In this document: positions 30,219 through 32,360 of the stretch, piece by piece | How positions within the stretch are numbered: position 1 is the stretch's first letter | Layout: each line of letters begins with the position of its first letter | Assembly: GCF_900155535.1 (NCBI RefSeq) | Contig: NZ_LT706964.1 | Coordinates: forward strand, 325,448 to 357,807 | DNA: 32,360 nt | Origin: Corynebacterium urinipleomorphum | GTDB taxonomy: Bacteria > Actinomycetota > Actinomycetes > Mycobacteriales > Mycobacteriaceae | Direction of reading: 5' to 3' | Translations under genes and position numbers: made by a program | The notes under the pieces: model-generated | Databases searched by the model: none | Told to the model about the DNA's origin: nothing | Seen by the model: the letters and a program-made list of their open reading frames with translations, nothing else

Positions 30219-31472
30219 GTGAAAGAGCGTTTTCTGGTTCAAGGTGGGACACGTCTGCAGGGGTCGGTGCGCGTCGCCGGCGCAAAGAACAGCGTGCTCA
30301 AGTTGATGGCTGCGGCGTTGTTGGCGGAGGGCACCACAACGCTGAACAATTGCCCCGAGATTCTCGATGTTCCGTTGATGCAGAAGGTCCTTGAGGGCCT
30401 GGGCTGCGGGGTGGAGATTGACGGAACTATCGTGAGTATCCACACGCCCGCTTCCATCTCTTCTCGGGCTGACTTTGAAGCTGTGCGGCAATTCCGCGCT
30501 TCTGTCGCCGTGTTGGGGCCATTGACCGCGAGGTGCGGGGAAGCTGTCGTAGCTTTGCCCGGCGGCGATGCAATCGGTTCTCGGCCGTTGGATATGCACC
30601 AGTCGGGGTTGGAAAAGCTGGGTGCCAAAACCCACATTGAGCACGGAGCTGTGGTGGCTCGAGCGGAGAAGTTGACGGGTGCGAAGATCAGCCTGGACTT
30701 CCCGTCGGTGGGCGCGACGGAGAATATCCTGACCGCAGCAGTCCTGGCGGAGGGTCGGACAGTACTAGACAATGCGGCGCGCGAGCCCGAGATTGTGGAC
30801 CTGTGCGAGATGCTCAACGCCATGGGGGCTCGCATTCAGGGGGCGGGTACGTCGACGGTGACGATTGACGGCGTCGATAAGCTGTACCCGACGGAACATA
30901 CAGTCGTCGGCGATCGAATTGTCGCTGGTACATGGGCTTATGCTGCAGCGATGACGCGCGGCGATGTCACCGTCGGGGGCATCGCGCCGCGCCATCTCCA
31001 TCTGGCCCTAGCGAAATTGAAGAATGCGGGCGCGGATGTGGAGACGTACGAGCAAGGATTCCGCGTACGCATGGAGGGGCGTCCGCAGGCGGTGGATTAC
31101 CAAACCCTGCCGTTCCCCGGTTTTCCGACGGACCTGCAGCCGATGGCGATCGGCTTGGCGGCGATCGCGGAGGGCACGTCTGTGATCACGGAAAATGTCT
31201 TCGAATCCCGCTTCCGTTTTGTCGATGAGATGCAGCGTCTTGGTGCTGATGCCTCAGTCGACGGGCATCATGTGGTGTTGCGCGGGGTCGAGCAGCTTTC
31301 CTCGACCGATGTTTGGTCATCGGATATCCGCGCCGGCGCAGGGCTGGTTCTCGCAGGATTGGTTGCGGATGGTGAAACAGTGGTTCATGATGTCGCGCAC
31401 ATCGATCGAGGTTATCCGCACTTTGTGGAGCAAATGAATGCGTTGGGCGCAAATATCCAGCGCGTGCATTAG
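30219..31472 (+). CDS. murA: UDP-N-acetylglucosamine 1-carboxyvinyltransferase MurA
   Basis: 417 aa from GTG 30219. First committed step of peptidoglycan synthesis: adds enolpyruvyl from PEP to UDP-GlcNAc. N-terminal [23 protein letters not shown] with the catalytic Lys; inside-out alpha/beta barrel repeats throughout; RPLDMH loop. The residue that is Cys115 in E. coli and is hit by fosfomycin is Asp117 here ([13 protein letters not shown]), as in Mycobacterium tuberculosis, so the enzyme should be naturally fosfomycin-insensitive. Probably leaderless. It lies directly upstream of a ribosomal RNA operon. Confidence 0.94.
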   Translation: MKERFLVQGGTRLQGSVRVAGAKNSVLKLMAAALLAEGTTTLNNCPEILDVPLMQKVLEGLGCGVEIDGTIVSIHTPASISSRADFEAVRQFRASVAVLGPLTARCGEAVVALPGGDAIGSRPLDMHQSGLEKLGAKTHIEHGAVVARAEKLTGAKISLDFPSVGATENILTAAVLAEGRTVLDNAAREPEIVDLCEMLNAMGARIQGAGTSTVTIDGVDKLYPTEHTVVGDRIVAGTWAYAAAMTRGDVTVGGIAPRHLHLALAKLKNAGADVETYEQGFRVRMEGRPQAVDYQTLPFPGFPTDLQPMAIGLAAIAEGTSVITENVFESRFRFVDEMQRLGADASVDGHHVVLRGVEQLSSTDVWSSDIRAGAGLVLAGLVADGETVVHDVAHIDRGYPHFVEQMNALGANIQRVH

Positions 31473-32106
31473 CGCAGGTCAAGGGCGCAAAGAGAAGAAT
31501 TCGCTTATCGACGTCACTTTAAACCGCTTTAACCCACCTAGAAACCGCATTCCACCTGCGGGTTTGTGTTGTTGTGTGGTGTGTGTGTAGGTTTATTCAA
31601 GTCAGCGCGACCGACAACGCCCCGCCGGACAGTGGTTCTGGTGAGATGGCGGTAGGAAAACAAGCGCTGGTGGATCCTCAAGGTTTTCACTTGTTCAGCA
31701 GGCGATTTTGTTTGTTGTGTGGGTGTGTGTAGGGTCGTGCAAGCCTCTTCGATGGGAAGCGATTGGTTTCGCTTGTTGTTGGGTGTGCGTGTGTTGTGTG
31801 AGAACTCGATAGTGTGCCAATGATTTTTTGTTTGGTTGGTTTGTGTGACTGTTTGCGCATCTTTTTTGTGGTGTGTGCTGGTCGAATGACATCTGAACCA
31901 TTGATGGGGTGTTGTTTGTCTGGTTGGTTGCATGGCTGATTGGATTTTTGTTGTTGTCTTTTCTCCTCGTCGGAGGGGCAGCAATGTTTTGAACCTTTTT
32001 GGTTCTAGTAATTTTTGGATTGCCAGGCCGCATGCTTTTTGGTGTGTGGTGTGGTTTGTTTTGGTTGGGTTTTGGGCTTTTCACGGCTCAGTTCTTTTAC
32101 TGATTT
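31473..32106 (+). promoter_or_regulatory. rrn leader and promoter region
   Basis: 634 bp between murA and 16S rRNA. The first ~90 bp have normal composition; from ~31560 on the plus strand is strikingly G+T-rich, with long GTGTG and TTGTT runs. Recognised: a weak hairpin CCGCA/TGCGG (31545-31561) after murA; a boxB-like stem AAGCGA / TCGCTT (31757-31774); a boxA-like antitermination site near 31792-31820 (TGTGTGAGAACTCGATAGTG); and a small stem GAACC-TTTTT-GGTTC (31991-32005). Exact rrn promoters could not be fixed by eye. Confidence 0.6.
31792..31820 (+). promoter_or_regulatory. boxA/boxC-like rrn antitermination site
   Basis: GAGAACTCGATAGTGTG resembles the mycobacterial rrn leader boxA-boxC segment (TTGAGAACTCAATAGTGTG type); the boxB-like hairpin is 18 bp upstream. 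Confidence 0.55.

Positions 32107-32360
<254 letters not shown>

Noticed and set aside
31538..31984. 148-codon minus frame rich in Thr, His, Gln and Asn
   Set aside because: Produced by the GT-rich rrn leader read backwards; no start signals.

Overview
The window looks like chromosome of a high-GC Gram-positive actinobacterium, most likely a Corynebacterium. Evidence: mycothiol synthase mshD, a RamA-type LuxR regulator beside cysK-cysE, DUF3073, a MurA with Asp in place of the fosfomycin-binding Cys, and pstSCAB facing phoU-dusB. No species is assigned. The rightmost part enters a ribosomal RNA operon (first ~254 nt of 16S).

Layout. 1-5503: purine synthesis (3' part of purL, purF, purM) with a double-hotdog thioesterase and an SCP2-like protein between. 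5504-10575: housekeeping genes (DUF3073, ygfZ, class IV aminotransferase, nitrobindin-like protein, DUF2993 lipoprotein-like protein, mshD). 10576-15924: high-affinity phosphate uptake, pstS-pstC-pstA-pstB on +, converging on dusB-phoU on - at a strong terminator. 17218-21082: accessory patch next to tRNA-Lys, with crtB-crtI followed by a complete IS3-family element (1303 bp, 3-bp target duplication) inserted exactly at the crtI stop codon. 21229-24831: acyl-CoA ligase, a stand-alone maltokinase-cap-like protein, a ZIP zinc transporter, a YccF protein. 24954-26859: tRNA-Glu, tRNA-Asp, an HNH/DUF222 gene, a second identical tRNA-Asp, tRNA-Phe. 26972-31472: small GNAT protein, cysE, cysK, ramA, murA. 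31473-32360: GT-rich rrn leader and start of 16S rRNA.

Most striking observations. (1) A 1.6-kb HNH-endonuclease segment is bounded by two identical tRNA-Asp genes, and just upstream of the HNH gene sits a perfect inverted pair of consensus DnaA boxes. (2) The IS3 element entered at the last codons of crtI; its own terminal TGA regenerates the stop, so the protein is unchanged. (3) Many genes (about 15) have a TAnnnT -10 box 6-8 nt before the start codon and no Shine-Dalgarno sequence, so they look leaderless. Two divergent pairs (DUF2993/mshD and cap-like protein/zupT) share one 10-bp bidirectional element in which the two -10 boxes overlap by a common TA. (4) Candidate operators: PHO-box-like 11-bp repeats before pstS, an McbR-like site before cysK, RamA-like sites before ramA.

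Genes that act together: purL/purF/purM (IMP synthesis); pstSCAB with phoU (phosphate uptake and its control); crtB/crtI (phytoene formation and desaturation); cysE/cysK (cysteine synthesis). Everything here was read by eye; no database search or structure prediction was run.
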